A stretch of DNA of 56,697 nt from JANOAR01 sp031411235 (GCA_031411235.1 JANOAR010000158.1:1-56697); one strand, 5' to 3'. Shown: positions 42,566-51,600, counted from the first letter of the stretch. Notes: generated from the letters alone by a model not told the origin. Program-made: numbers and translations.

Positions 42566-43281
42566 AAAAAAACCACATTACCGCTGCTGCACTCAACACC
42601 CCCGTGGATCTCAGCATCAATAAAAAAGCCAAGTATCGTCTAGTCATCGTCGAAGACCACACCCTCATGCGCGAAGGGCTCATCCAGCTCGTCTCTAGCC
42701 AGCCAGACATGGAAGTCATCGCCGAGGCAGTGGACGCCACCCAAGGGCTCGACGCTATACTGGCAACCCAGCCAGACCTTGCCATCATAGATGTCACATT
42801 GCCAGGTCGCAACGGACTGGAACTCATCAAAGACATCCGTGCCCAGTTGCCAGAGCAAGTCATACTCGTCATCTCCATGCATGACGAAACCCTCTATGCG
42901 GAACGTGCCCTAAAGGCGGGCGCACGGGGCTACATCATGAAGGACGCTGACCGCGACACCTTCATCAATGCGATGCGGCGCGTGCTCGCTGGAGGCTTCT
43001 ACGTCAGCGAAAAAATGTCCTCAGAAATCTTTGCTTCCTTTGCCGGAAAAACCCAAGCCACCAAAGCAGGCGTCAGCCGACTCAGTGATCGAGAGTTCGA
43101 AGTCTTTGAGCTGCTCGGTCAAGGGCTCGGCACTCAAGACATCGCCAATCGTTTGGGCATAAGCCCGAAGACAGTCGAAGTGCATCGTGCCCACATCCGC
43201 GAAAAGCTGGAGTTGCCCACCGGGGCCGCCGTCGTGCGATTCGCCGTGCGATGGATCGAGACGCGAAACCTCGTCGGATAA
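42562..43281 (+). CDS. NarL/LuxR-type response regulator
   Basis: A 239-residue regulator. The receiver domain has the acidic pair Glu31-Asp32 (VIVEDHTLMREG), phosphorylation site Asp77 (LAIIDVTLPGRNG), Ser105 and Lys127 (GYIMKDA). The C-terminal LuxR helix-turn-helix is LSDREFEVFELLGQGLGTQDIANRLGISPKTVEVHRAHIREKL. The first 25 residues are an extra polar tail. It is translationally coupled to the kinase. Promoter targets are unknown, and no inverted-repeat operator in the neighbouring gap can be assigned to it. Confidence 0.94.
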   Translation: MKKNHITAAALNTPVDLSINKKAKYRLVIVEDHTLMREGLIQLVSSQPDMEVIAEAVDATQGLDAILATQPDLAIIDVTLPGRNGLELIKDIRAQLPEQVILVISMHDETLYAERALKAGARGYIMKDADRDTFINAMRRVLAGGFYVSEKMSSEIFASFAGKTQATKAGVSRLSDREFEVFELLGQGLGTQDIANRLGISPKTVEVHRAHIREKLELPTGAAVVRFAVRWIETRNLVG

Positions 43282-43401
43282 TCCCAAGCCTGGAGGCGAT
43301 GGGAGGCAGTGTTTTGAGGGCTGAGCAGAGCCTGCGTCGATGCGCCAAAAACCTTGAATTGAGCAAGGTGATAAACGTTTCCAACAACTTCAACAAATCT
43401 T

Positions 43402-43429
43402 TTGACAGAGAAGGGTAACTCACTACTTT
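43402..43429 (+). promoter_or_regulatory. candidate promoter upstream of tRNA-Thr/tuf
   Basis: TTGACA (43402-43407, perfect -35), a 16-base spacer, TACTTT (43424-43429, weak -10). It lies 115 bases before the tRNA in the 263-base gap after the response regulator. The poor -10 makes it only a candidate. The rest of this gap holds a hairpin, CTTTT-TCGG-AAAAG (about 43437), without a T-run. Confidence 0.3.
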
Positions 43430-43544
43430 CCGGCCCACTTTTTCGGAAAAGCGGGGGTGAAAAAGGTTTTGGCGATGATGTCAAGATTTAATTCAACTCC
43501 GTCATCTGGAGAGGTTTTTGGTAATCAATGCATTATTTGGTGCC

Positions 43545-43619
43545 GCTCTTGTAGCTCAGTGGTAGAGCACGTCCTTGGTAAGGACGAGGTCGTGGGTTCA
43601 AGTCCCACCAAGAGCTCCA
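43545..43619 (+). tRNA. tRNA-Thr (anticodon GGT)
   Basis: A complete cloverleaf. Acceptor stem GCTCTTG (43545-43551) pairs with CAAGAGC (43609-43615); the D arm is GCTCAGTGGTAGAGC; anticodon stem CGTCC/GGACG has loop TTGGTAA giving anticodon GGT; the T arm is GTGGGTTCAAGTCCCAC. Discriminator T is followed by an encoded CCA (43617-43619). It sits upstream of tuf, as tRNA genes do in many bacteria. Confidence 0.96.
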
Positions 43620-43704
43620 GAGCCAATCACTAATGTAAAGACTGCCAGCCACGCAAACTAAAGTCCGAAACGTCCACTAGCGAAATCCACACCCACACAA
43701 GACA

Positions 43705-44886
43705 ATGGCCAAAGAAGCATTCCAACGCAACAAGCCGCACGTCAACATCGGCACGATCGGCCACGTTGACCACGGCAAGACCACCCTCACTGCCGCGATC
43801 ACCTCGACCCTAGCCGAGAAGGGATTCGCTAGCGCGAAGAAGTATGATGAAATCGATGCAGCTCCTGAAGAAAAAGAGCGCGGCATCACCATCAATACCG
43901 CTCATGTCGAGTATGAAACCGAAAAGCGCCACTACGCGCACGTCGATTGCCCTGGCCATGCTGACTATGTGAAAAACATGATCACGGGTGCAGCTCAGAT
44001 GGATGGCGGCATTCTTGTCGTTAGCTCCGCTGATGGCCCTATGCCCCAGACCCGTGAGCACATCCTGCTCGCCCGTCAGGTCGGTGTGCCTGCTCTCGTC
44101 GTCTTCATGAATAAGGTGGATATGGCAGACGCTGATCTCCTTGAGCTTGTCGAAATGGAAATCCGCGACCTCCTCAGCAAGTATGACTTCCCTGGTGACG
44201 ACATTCCAATCGTCAAGGGTTCCGCTCTCAAAGCCCTCGAAGGCGACGCAGAGCAGAAGGCCAATATCTGGAAGCTCATGGATGCAGTTGATAACTACAT
44301 CCCGCTCCCTGAGCGCCCTATCGACAAGGATTTCCTGATGCCTGTCGAAGACGTGTTCGCTATCGAAGGTCGTGGTACCGTCTGTACGGGTCGTGTTGAG
44401 CGTGGTATCGTCAAGAAGATGTCCGAAGTCGAAATCGTCGGCATTAAGCCCACTATCAAGACCACCGTCACCGACATCGAAATGTTCCGCAAGTTGCTCG
44501 ACGAAGGTCGTGCTGGTGACAACGTTGGTCTCCTCCTGCGTGGCGTTAAGAAGACCGACATTGAGCGCGGCCAAGTCATCGCCAAGGTTGGCTCCGTGAA
44601 GCCCCACATGAAGTTCAAGGCTGAGGTCTATGTCCTCTCCAAGGACGAAGGTGGCCGCCACACCCCCTTCTTCAACAACTACCGCCCGCAGTTCTACTTC
44701 CGCACCACGGATGTGACCGGCAGCGTCAAGCTTCCCGAAGGCGTGGAAATGGTAATGCCTGGCGATAACGTGTCGATCGACGTTGAGTTGATCACTCCGA
44801 TCGCCATGGAAAAGACCATCCGGTTTGCTATCCGCGAAGGCGGAAAGACCGTCGGCGCTGGTCGTGTTGCTGACATCATGGACTAG
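43705..44886 (+). CDS. tuf: elongation factor Tu
   Basis: A 393-residue EF-Tu of normal length. The P-loop GHVDHGKT is at residues 19-26, switch II is DCPGHADYVKNMITGAAQMDGGILVV, and the guanine motif is NKVDM. Domain II has GRGTVCTGRVERGIV and domain III ends HTPFFNNYRPQFYFRTTDVTGS... GRVADIMD. It delivers aminoacyl-tRNA to the ribosome. It lies between two tRNA genes and is followed by a hairpin terminator. Codon use is that of a highly expressed gene and differs from the GC-rich genes further left. Confidence 0.98.
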   Translation: MAKEAFQRNKPHVNIGTIGHVDHGKTTLTAAITSTLAEKGFASAKKYDEIDAAPEEKERGITINTAHVEYETEKRHYAHVDCPGHADYVKNMITGAAQMDGGILVVSSADGPMPQTREHILLARQVGVPALVVFMNKVDMADADLLELVEMEIRDLLSKYDFPGDDIPIVKGSALKALEGDAEQKANIWKLMDAVDNYIPLPERPIDKDFLMPVEDVFAIEGRGTVCTGRVERGIVKKMSEVEIVGIKPTIKTTVTDIEMFRKLLDEGRAGDNVGLLLRGVKKTDIERGQVIAKVGSVKPHMKFKAEVYVLSKDEGGRHTPFFNNYRPQFYFRTTDVTGSVKLPEGVEMVMPGDNVSIDVELITPIAMEKTIRFAIREGGKTVGAGRVADIMD

Positions 44887-44913
44887 TCGTTAGCATAAAG
44901 ACGTTTCACTGAC

Positions 44914-44954
44914 TGCCGTAGAGCTTGATTTTCAGGCTCTGCGGCATTCTTCTC
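44914..44954 (+). terminator. terminator-like hairpin after tuf
   Basis: An 11-bp stem, TGCCGTAGAGC (44914-44924) with GCTCTGCGGCA (44936-44946), one G-T wobble and an 11-base loop, followed by TTCTTCTC. The T-run is interrupted, so termination may be partial and leave some read-through into tRNA-Trp and secE. Confidence 0.6.
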
Positions 44955-45026
44955 GAAACAAATAGATAAGCGGCCTTTACAAATCCGCTTCAGTAGCTAA
45001 ACAAAGGAATCCTTCTGCAAGATAAC

Positions 45027-45102
45027 AGGTCAGTAGCTCAATTGGTAGAGTAGCGGTCTCCAAAACCGTTGGTTGCGGGTTCGAGTCCCTCCTGGCCTGC
45101 CA
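45027..45102 (+). tRNA. tRNA-Trp (anticodon CCA)
   Basis: Acceptor AGGTCAG (45027-45033) pairs with CTGGCCT (45092-45098, one wobble); the D arm is GCTCAATTGGTAGAGT; anticodon stem GCGGT/ACCGT has loop CTCCAAA giving anticodon CCA; the T arm is GCGGGTTCGAGTCCCTC. Discriminator G with encoded CCA (45100-45102). It lies 42 bases before secE, the classic position for this tRNA. Confidence 0.96.
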
Positions 45103-45143
45103 TTTATCTCGCACAACTTCCGAAGGAAAGACTTCGCGCTTCA

Positions 45144-45377
45144 ATGATCAAACTTCTCAGCAACGCCCGCAATTACTTCAGCGAAGTCATCCTCGAAATG
45201 AGGAAGGCCAACTGGCCTTGGGATCCTAAAGAAAAGGGTTTCACCAAATATAAGGAGTTGATCGACTCCACCATTGTAGTGTTCATCGCGATGTTGCTCT
45301 TGGGAGCCTTCGTTTCTACTTTCGATCTGGGCCTCCGTCAGGCACTAGAATTTTTCGGCAAGGTCTTCAGCAACTAA
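45144..45377 (+). CDS. secE: preprotein translocase subunit SecE
   Basis: A 77-residue protein from ATG 45144 (MIKLLSNARNYFSEVILEMRKANWPW). It is the short single-helix bacterial SecE: an amphipathic KANWPWDPKEKGFTKYKEL segment precedes one membrane helix (STIVVFIAMLLLGAFVSTFDLGL). It is part of the SecYEG channel. An upstream in-frame start at 45069 would lie inside the tRNA and is rejected. A purine-rich AAGGAAAG precedes the chosen start. nusG follows after 35 bases. Confidence 0.95.
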   Translation: MIKLLSNARNYFSEVILEMRKANWPWDPKEKGFTKYKELIDSTIVVFIAMLLLGAFVSTFDLGLRQALEFFGKVFSN

Positions 45378-45412
45378 GTTGGGGCTGTCAGCAGTTTAGT
45401 ATTTTTTAAATC

Positions 45413-45982
45413 ATGGGCGCTATACCTGCACCTCGCGATCAATGGTTCGTTATCCACGTCCGCTCCGGCATGGAGAATCGTGTGCGTGACAGCATGGTTC
45501 GCCGCGTCATCTCGGAAGAGATGAGCGATCTTATTTATGAAGTCCTGCTGCCTACGGAACGTGTTTCCGAAGTCAAAAAGGGCAAGAAAACCGAAAGCAA
45601 CAGGAAGTTCTTTCCTGGTTACGTCATCGCCAATATGCATTTATTGGATGAGAATAACAAGCTCATCGACCGTTCGTGGTACTTCGTAAAGGAGACCGAC
45701 GGTGTGCTTAACTTTGCTGGCACCAAGGATCATCCCATCGCCATGCGGCCCAAGGATGTCGAAAACCTGCTCATGCAAGTGCGTGAACGCGAAGAAGGCT
45801 CTAAGCCCAAAATTGCCTTCTCTCCTGGCGACCAAGTGCGAGTAGCTGACGGTCCCTTCGAGAGCCAGATGGGAACCGTGGAAGAGATTGACCCAGAGCG
45901 CGGTGTGCTGCGTGTTTCAGTCAACATATTCGGGCGCAATACTCCGGTTGATCTGGAATACTGGCAGGTCGAGAAAGCATAA
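45413..45982 (+). CDS. nusG: transcription termination/antitermination factor NusG
   Basis: A 189-residue NusG. The NGN domain reads QWFVIHVRSGMENRVRDSMVRRV... EVLLPTERVSEVKKGKKTESNRKFFPGYVIANM. The C-terminal KOW domain is AFSPGDQVRVADGPFESQMGTVEEIDPERGVLRVSVNIFGRNTPVDLEYWQVEK. It binds RNA polymerase, and its KOW domain contacts Rho or ribosomal protein S10. Length and position between secE and rplK are standard. Confidence 0.97.
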   Translation: MGAIPAPRDQWFVIHVRSGMENRVRDSMVRRVISEEMSDLIYEVLLPTERVSEVKKGKKTESNRKFFPGYVIANMHLLDENNKLIDRSWYFVKETDGVLNFAGTKDHPIAMRPKDVENLLMQVREREEGSKPKIAFSPGDQVRVADGPFESQMGTVEEIDPERGVLRVSVNIFGRNTPVDLEYWQVEKA

Positions 45983-46068
45983 ACTACGCGAAAAAGATAG
46001 GCGCTGCACTCGAGTAAGCCGTCTTCAAGCAATACCAATCACTCATTACTAAGTAAGGGAACAAACAC

Positions 46069-46494
46069 ATGGCAAAAGAAGTCGTTAAAGTCATCAAACT
46101 CCAAATCAAAGCAGGTGCAGCAAACCCCGCTCCGCCCATTGGTCCCGCGTTGGGCCAAGCAGGTGTGAACATCATGATGTTCTGCAAAGAGTTTAACGCA
46201 GCAACTCAAAAAGCAGGTGGCGATGTCCTCCCGACCATTATCTCGGTCTATAAGGACAAAAGCTTCAGCTTCATCACCAAGCAGCCACCAGCTTCGAATA
46301 TCTTGAAGAAAATCGCGGGCCTTGCCTCCGGTTCTTCGGAATCCAGCAAGAAAAAAGTCGCCAAGATCACCAAAAAGCAATTGCTCGAAGCCACTAAGCT
46401 CAAGCTCGCCGATCTCAATACCCCAGACCTTGAAACAGCCTCGCGCATCATGGCTGGCACCGCTCGTCAAATGGGCATCGATATTGTTGATTAG
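46069..46494 (+). CDS. rplK: 50S ribosomal protein L11
   Basis: A 141-residue L11. The N-terminal domain is KVIKLQIKAGAANPAPPIGPALGQAGVNIMMFCKEFNAAT, with the proline-rich thiostrepton-site segment. The C-terminal rRNA-binding domain ends TPDLETASRIMAGTARQMGIDIVD. An AAGGGA sequence stands about 10 bases upstream of ATG 46069. Length is exactly typical. Confidence 0.98.
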   Translation: MAKEVVKVIKLQIKAGAANPAPPIGPALGQAGVNIMMFCKEFNAATQKAGGDVLPTIISVYKDKSFSFITKQPPASNILKKIAGLASGSSESSKKKVAKITKKQLLEATKLKLADLNTPDLETASRIMAGTARQMGIDIVD

Positions 46495-46534
46495 TTTTAT
46501 TTAACCTCAAAAACCGCAGGAGAACATAAGTTCG

Positions 46535-46549
46535 ATGGCACTGCACTAG
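46535..46549 (+). other. four-codon upstream mini-ORF before rplA
   Basis: The only strong ribosome binding site in the rplK-rplA gap, AGGAG (46518-46522), is placed for ATG 46535, which opens the peptide MALH and stops at TAG 46547-46549. The rplA ATG (46553) follows 3 bases after this stop, and 30 bases after AGGAG, too far for direct use. Termination-reinitiation could therefore set rplA translation. Confidence 0.4.
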
Positions 46550-46552
46550 ACT

Positions 46553-47251
46553 ATGAAAGAAAGAAGCAAACGTTACGAAAAAGCCGCCACAATGGTGACG
46601 GCAAACAAAGCCTACTCCCTGGAAGAGGCTGCAGATTTGGTGCGCAAGTTCCCTGCTCCCAAGTTCAACCAGAGTGTCTCGCTCTCTTTCCGCTTGGGCG
46701 TTGATCCCAAAAAATCGGATCAAATGGTGCGTGGCACTTGTCCGCTGCCCCACGGTTCTGGCAAGACAGTTCGCGTCTTGGTTTTTGCATCCGGCAACGC
46801 TGCTGATGCAGCGCGTGCAGCGGGTGCTGACTTCGTCGGTTATGAGGAACTCATTGCCAAAGTGAAGGAAGGTTTTCTCGACTTCGATACCGCCATCGCC
46901 ACTCCCGAAGCCATGACCGAAGTTCGTAAACTCGGTAAGCAACTCGGACCTCGCGGTCTGATGCCAAACCCAAGAACAGGCACCGTCACCGACGACACCG
47001 CCGCCGCCGTCAAGGCTGTCAAGGCTGGTCGTGCTGACTTCAAGCTCGACAAGAATGGCAACTGCGCTGCTGGCGTAGGCAAGGTGTCATTCGACATCGC
47101 CCAACTCGTCGATAACAGCGCTGCTCTTATCGAAGCCGTCAATCGCGCTCGTCCTGCCACGGCACGCGGTAAGTTCATCCACACCATCACGATGACCGCG
47201 ACCATGTCGCCTCCCGTGCAGATTGATGTGGCCAAGTATGTTAAAATCTAA
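46553..47251 (+). CDS. rplA: 50S ribosomal protein L1
   Basis: A 232-residue L1 beginning MKERSKRYEKAATMV. Family signatures are KFNQSVSLSFRLGVDPKKSDQMVRGTCPLPHGSGKTVRVLVFA, GADFVGYEELIAKVKEG, RKLGKQLGPRGLMPNPRTGTVTDD and RGKFIHTITMTATMSPPVQID. It binds 23S rRNA at the L1 stalk and in many bacteria represses its own rplK-rplA mRNA. Length is normal. The start lies just after a four-codon mini-ORF. Confidence 0.97.
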   Translation: MKERSKRYEKAATMVTANKAYSLEEAADLVRKFPAPKFNQSVSLSFRLGVDPKKSDQMVRGTCPLPHGSGKTVRVLVFASGNAADAARAAGADFVGYEELIAKVKEGFLDFDTAIATPEAMTEVRKLGKQLGPRGLMPNPRTGTVTDDTAAAVKAVKAGRADFKLDKNGNCAAGVGKVSFDIAQLVDNSAALIEAVNRARPATARGKFIHTITMTATMSPPVQIDVAKYVKI

Positions 47252-47269
47252 GTCCAAGGAGCCCTACCC

Positions 47270-47782
47270 ATGAAAGCAGAAAAGACACTCTTGATTGAGA
47301 ACCTCCTGAGCCGAGTTAACGCCTCGCCATTCCTCTTCGTCGTCGATTACACTGGCCTCAAGGTCAAAGGCTGGGAAGAGTTGCGCAAGCGCCTTCGCGA
47401 TGCCGGAGCCCAGATCCATGTATTCAAAAACACCTTTGTTCGCAAAGCTGCTGAGCAGGCTAAATACCCAGAAGGTATTGGTGAATTCCTCACAGGACAA
47501 TCTGCCGTCGTAACAGGCGAACAGGATGTCTGTGCTGCAGCGAAGATCATGAAGCTCTTCGCCAAGGAAACGGATAAAGCCAAAGTTAAAGGCGGTGTAC
47601 TTGATGGTGCTCTACTTACTGCGGCTGGCGTAAATACCCTTGCTGACCTTCCCTCCAAGCCAGCGCTGCAAAGCCAGTTGCTCGGTGTGCTCTCTGCTCC
47701 TGCTTCCAAGTTGGTGCGCTTGCTCAACGAACCCGCATCCGCTCTTGCCCGCGTGCTACAGGCCAAGGCCGAACAAGCTTAG
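47270..47782 (+). CDS. rplJ: 50S ribosomal protein L10
   Basis: A 170-residue L10, 18 bases after rplA. Family sequence: KTLLIENLLSRVNASPFLFVVDYTGLKVKGWEELRKRLRDAGAQIHVFKNTFVRKAAEQ, then KGGVLDGALLTAAGVNTLADLPSKPALQSQLLGVLSAPASKLVRLL. The C-terminal helix (NEPASALARVLQAKAEQA) carries the L7/L12 dimers. In E. coli the L10 complex binds its own leader upstream of rplJ. Here there is almost no such leader, while the gap after rplJ is long and structured. Confidence 0.96.
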   Translation: MKAEKTLLIENLLSRVNASPFLFVVDYTGLKVKGWEELRKRLRDAGAQIHVFKNTFVRKAAEQAKYPEGIGEFLTGQSAVVTGEQDVCAAAKIMKLFAKETDKAKVKGGVLDGALLTAAGVNTLADLPSKPALQSQLLGVLSAPASKLVRLLNEPASALARVLQAKAEQA

Positions 47783-47953
47783 TTTTTTCCTGGGCAGCTT
47801 AGCTTCCTGAGTTTGGTTGCCCAATTTCCCTTTGATTAGATGGTGGCACTAACGCTACCTGAACTACAACACCCAATGGTTCCTTGCCGGGACAAAAGCG
47901 TTTGTCCTCAAACCCGCTGGAGCTCCAGCTAACGGCGACACCAACAAGACAAT
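47783..47953 (+). promoter_or_regulatory. structured 171-base rplJ-rplL intergenic leader
   Basis: Visible helices: GGACAAA-AGCG-TTTGTCC (47890-47907, perfect 7 bp, tetraloop), the self-complementary GCTGGAGCTCCAGC (47916-47929) and a longer-range TGGGCA/TGCCCA pairing near 47800-47822. TTTTTTCC at the start directly follows the rplJ stop. The gap is longer than usual between these genes and may hold a regulatory fold or a processing site for extra L7/L12 synthesis. Confidence 0.45.
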
Positions 47954-48334
47954 ATGGCTGATATTAATAAAATCGTAGATGAACTTAGTGGCCTTACCGT
48001 GCTGCAAGTTGCCGAACTCGTGAAGTCACTTGAAGAGAAGTGGGGCGTTAGCGCCGCTGCTCCCGTGGCTATGGTCGCTGCTGGCGGCGGTGGTGCTGCT
48101 GCACCTGCTGTCGAAGAGAAGACCGAGTTCGATGTGATTCTCACAGATGGCGGCGCTAACAAGATTGCCGTCATTAAAGAAATCCGTGCTCTCGTCGCTG
48201 GTCTCGGCCTTGCCGAAGCTAAGGCTCTCGTGGACAAACCCGGCCAGGCCGTCAAGTCCGGTATCCCCAAGGCGGAAGCCGAAGAGATCAAGAAGAAGCT
48301 CGAAGCCGCTGGCGGCAAAGTTGAACTCAAGTAG
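47954..48334 (+). CDS. rplL: 50S ribosomal protein L7/L12
   Basis: A 126-residue L7/L12. N-terminal dimerisation segment: ADINKIVDELSGLTVLQVAELVKSLEEKWGVSAAAP; a flexible Ala/Gly hinge (VAAGGGGAAAPAVEEK); C-terminal factor-binding domain EFDVILTDGGANKIAVIKEIRALVAGLGLAEAKALVDKPGQAVKSGIPKAEAEEIKKKLEAAGG. Length is typical. A 312-base structured gap separates it from rpoB. Confidence 0.97.
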   Translation: MADINKIVDELSGLTVLQVAELVKSLEEKWGVSAAAPVAMVAAGGGGAAAPAVEEKTEFDVILTDGGANKIAVIKEIRALVAGLGLAEAKALVDKPGQAVKSGIPKAEAEEIKKKLEAAGGKVELK

Positions 48335-48351
48335 TTCGCTATTCTTTCACT

Positions 48352-48383
48352 GCATTGCATTGTCGCCTAAGACAGTGCAATGC
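48352..48383 (+). promoter_or_regulatory. hairpin 1 of the rplL-rpoB gap
   Basis: GCATTGCA (48352-48359) pairs with TGCAATGC (48376-48383), continuing inward past one mismatch to TGTC/GACA with loop GCCTAA: 12 pairs in all, starting 17 bases after the rplL stop. No T-run follows directly, so it is more likely a processing, pausing or attenuation hairpin than a full terminator. Confidence 0.6.
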
Positions 48384-48420
48384 GGTTCCCTTAATTTAAA
48401 CTCAATCGAATGTCGAAAAT

Positions 48421-48496
48421 CGAAGGAATGACAAGCCCTGCAATTACTAGCGCAGCGTTTACCACGTTGGCTTACAGCGGGTATGTCATTCCTTCG
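48421..48496 (+). promoter_or_regulatory. 13-bp perfect long-range helix in the rplL-rpoB gap
   Basis: CGAAGGAATGACA (48421-48433) is the exact inverse complement of TGTCATTCCTTCG (48484-48496), closing a 50-base region with an internal CTGC/GCAG pairing. The 3' arm overlaps an alternative hairpin, CGGAT-TTCACC-ATCCG (48495-48510), so two exclusive folds are possible. It looks like a structured leader RNA. No known family is recognised. Confidence 0.55.
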
Positions 48497-48535
48497 GATT
48501 TCACCATCCGATCGTCTTCAGTCCTCCTCTTTTTG

Positions 48536-48577
48536 GCCCACTGCACGATTCAATAATGAATCGTGTGGAGGGCTTTT
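48536..48577 (+). terminator. intrinsic terminator/attenuator immediately upstream of rpoB
   Basis: A 17-position stem: GCCCACTGCACGATTCA (48536-48552) with TGAATCGTGTGGAGGGC (48557-48573), loop ATAA, two wobbles and one A-A mismatch, followed by TTTT (48574-48577). It lies 69 bases before the rpoB start. By position it parallels the partial terminator known between rplL and rpoB in E. coli. Confidence 0.75.
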
Positions 48578-48646
48578 CGTGATTCCGCAAGGCATCACAC
48601 TTAGTCCCACAACGTCGCCCAACCCGAAGCCCCCACCACTTCGTCT

Positions 48647-51600
48647 ATGTCCCAGCGCATTAACTTCGGCAAAATCCACGAGCCTATCGAACCGCCGAAC
48701 CTGATCGAAGTACAGATCAAGTCCTATGATGAATTCCTCCAGCGTGCTCTCACGCCTGCTAAACGGAAGGACATTGGCCTCCAGGCTGTGTTCCGTGAGG
48801 TGTTTCCCATTGATAGCTACGATGGAAAAATGTCACTCAATTTCTCCATGTATGAAATTGGGGAACCAAAGCTGACTCCGTTACAGGCGATTCGTGATGC
48901 TGAGACGTACAGTGCACCGTTGTATGTGACCTTTGAATTAAAAGAAGAGGCAAGCGCCAAACAAGAGCGTGTTTACATGGGTGAGATTCCCTTGATGACC
49001 AATCGGGGCACTTTTGTGATCAATGGGGCCGAGCGCGTCGTTGTCAGTCAATTGCATCGTTCTCCTGGTATTTGTTTTGAAACCACGATGCATTTGAATG
49101 GTCGTTGGTTATATGGCTTCCGCATCATTCCTGACCGAGGCACCTGGCTCGAAGTTCAGTTTGATACCAATGATTTGCTTTACGTCTATCTCGACCGCCG
49201 TCGCCGTCGCCGTAAGTTCCTCGCTACCACGCTATTGCGCGTCATTGGTTTCCCGAACGATGAAGATATTTTAAAGCTCTTCTATCCTATCGAGGAAATG
49301 AAGCTCAAAGACTCTCTCACCGAAGAGCATCTGGCGAACAAGGTTCTTTTCCGCGACATTCTTGATGGTGAGCTAATCGTCGCTCGTGCCTATGAGCCGC
49401 TCACGCTCGGCGTCATTCGCCAGATCATGCAGTTAGGCTTTAAAGCCATCCGTGTGGTGAGCGCCAGTTCCGATGACTTGCTTATCACCTCGCTGCGCAA
49501 AGATACTGCTCGCGATGAAGAGGAGGCGCTCAAGGAAATTTACCGCCGCTTGCGTCCTGGTGACCCTCCTACCGTGCCCAATGCCCGCGCTCTTGTGAAG
49601 CGTTTGTTCTTTGATCCAAAACGTTATGACCTCACCCGCGTGGGTCGTTACAAGATCAATCAGAAGCTCGCCATCAAGGTCGATACCGAGCAACGCATTC
49701 TCACTGCTGAGGATGTTGTTTCTGCTCTTCGTTATCTCTTCAAGCTTCGCGCTGGCGACGGATTGCTTGATGATATTGATCACCTTGGCAGTCGCCGCGT
49801 GCGCGCCGTGGGTGAACTCCTCGCAAATCAATGCCGCGTCGGTTTAGGCCGTACCGAGCGCTTGGTTAAAGAGCGTATGACGCTGTTTGACGTCAACATG
49901 GATACCATGACACCGCAGAAGCTCATCAACCCGAAGGCTCTCAGTGCCGTCGTGCGTGACTTCTTTGGTCGTAGCCAGTTGAGCCAGTTCATGGATCAGA
50001 TCAACCCGCTCGCGGAACTGACGCACAAACGTCGTCTCTCTGCTCTCGGGCCTGGTGGTTTGAATCGTGACCGTGCCGGCTTTGAAGTCCGCGACGTTCA
50101 TACATCCCACTACGGTCGTATTTGCCCTATCGAAACACCTGAAGGACCGAACATTGGTCTTATCAATTCGATGAGTAGTTATTCGCGAATCAATGAGTTT
50201 GGCTTTATTGAAACCCCATATCGCCGTGTCGATAAAGGCATTGTTTCGGATAAAATCGACTACCTCACGGCTGACCAAGAAGAAAATCATCACATCGCGC
50301 AGGCTAATAACCCGTTTGATGATAAAGGTAAGTATAAAAACGCCCGTGTTACTGCACGTTATCGCGGCGAATTTCTTGAACTTGAGCCCACTGTCCCTAC
50401 TTACATGGACGTGTCGCCCAAGCAGCTTGTTTCCATCGCGGCTAGCCTTATCCCATTCCTCGAACACGATGATGCCAACCGTGCTCTGATGGGTTCTAAC
50501 ATGCAACGCCAAGGTGTGCCTCTGCTGCACAATGAGGCACCGTATGTAGGCACTGGCATGGAAGGCAAAGCGGCGCGTGATTCGAAGGCCGTGATTGTTG
50601 CCGATGCCAATGGCATCGTTGCTGCCTCGACTGGCGATGTGATCATCACCACTCGTGATGGTAAGTTGCCGATCAAGGACGAAAAATTCCTTGAAGATTG
50701 GACCAAGGTTCTAACCGATCCTGAAAAGGATGTTTTTGTCTATGCCCTGCGCAAGTTTGGCCGTAGCAATGCGGGTACCTGCATTAACCAAGTTCCCTTG
50801 GTAAAGCGTGGCCAAAAAATCAAAAAAGGCGATGTACTTGCTGACGGCCCTTGCACCGACAACGGCGAACTAGCCATCGGGCAGAATATGCTCGTCGCGT
50901 TTATGACGTGGAATGGTTATAATTTCGAGGATGCTATTGTCATCAGCCAGCGAGTCGTGAAGGAAGATGTCTATACTTCAATTCATATTGAAGACTTTGA
51001 TGTTATCGCTCGCGACACCAAACTTGGGCCTGAAGAAATCACACGCGATATTCCCAATGTGGGTGATGAAGCGCTGAAGCATCTTGACCAAGACGGCGTT
51101 ATCCGCATCGGTGCAGAAGTTAAACCAGGCGACATTCTCGTCGGTAAAATCACACCGAAGAGCGAAACCGAGCTTGCCCCCGAGGAGCGTCTTCTTCGCG
51201 CCATTTTTGGCGAAAAGGCTGCCGATGTTAAGGACACCTCCCTGCGTGTTCCCTCTGGCTGCACTGGCATCGTGATGGACGTGCGCCTCTCGCAGCGCAC
51301 TGGTTCCAGTGGCGATCCAAACAAAGAAAAGCTGACTCCTGCTGAATACAAAAAGCAGATCAAGCAGATCGAAGACGATTACCGCACCAAGAAGGAAAAC
51401 CTCACTGAGCAACTGACCGAAAAACTCTCGGACATCTTGCTCAACGAGAAGATTCCTCTCGACGTGGTCAATGGTCAGACGGGTGAAATCATCATTGAGC
51501 AGAACAAGAAAATCACCAAGACTCTGCTGCGCAAGTTGGCTGAAAACTACGATAGCGTAGAGATCGACCCCAGCCCTGTGCGCAACAAGATCCTCGACAT

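Noticed and set aside
48421..48496. Known riboswitch or T-box upstream of rpoB
   Set aside because: No recognisable aptamer core or T-box sequence; the structure is reported only as an unclassified fold.
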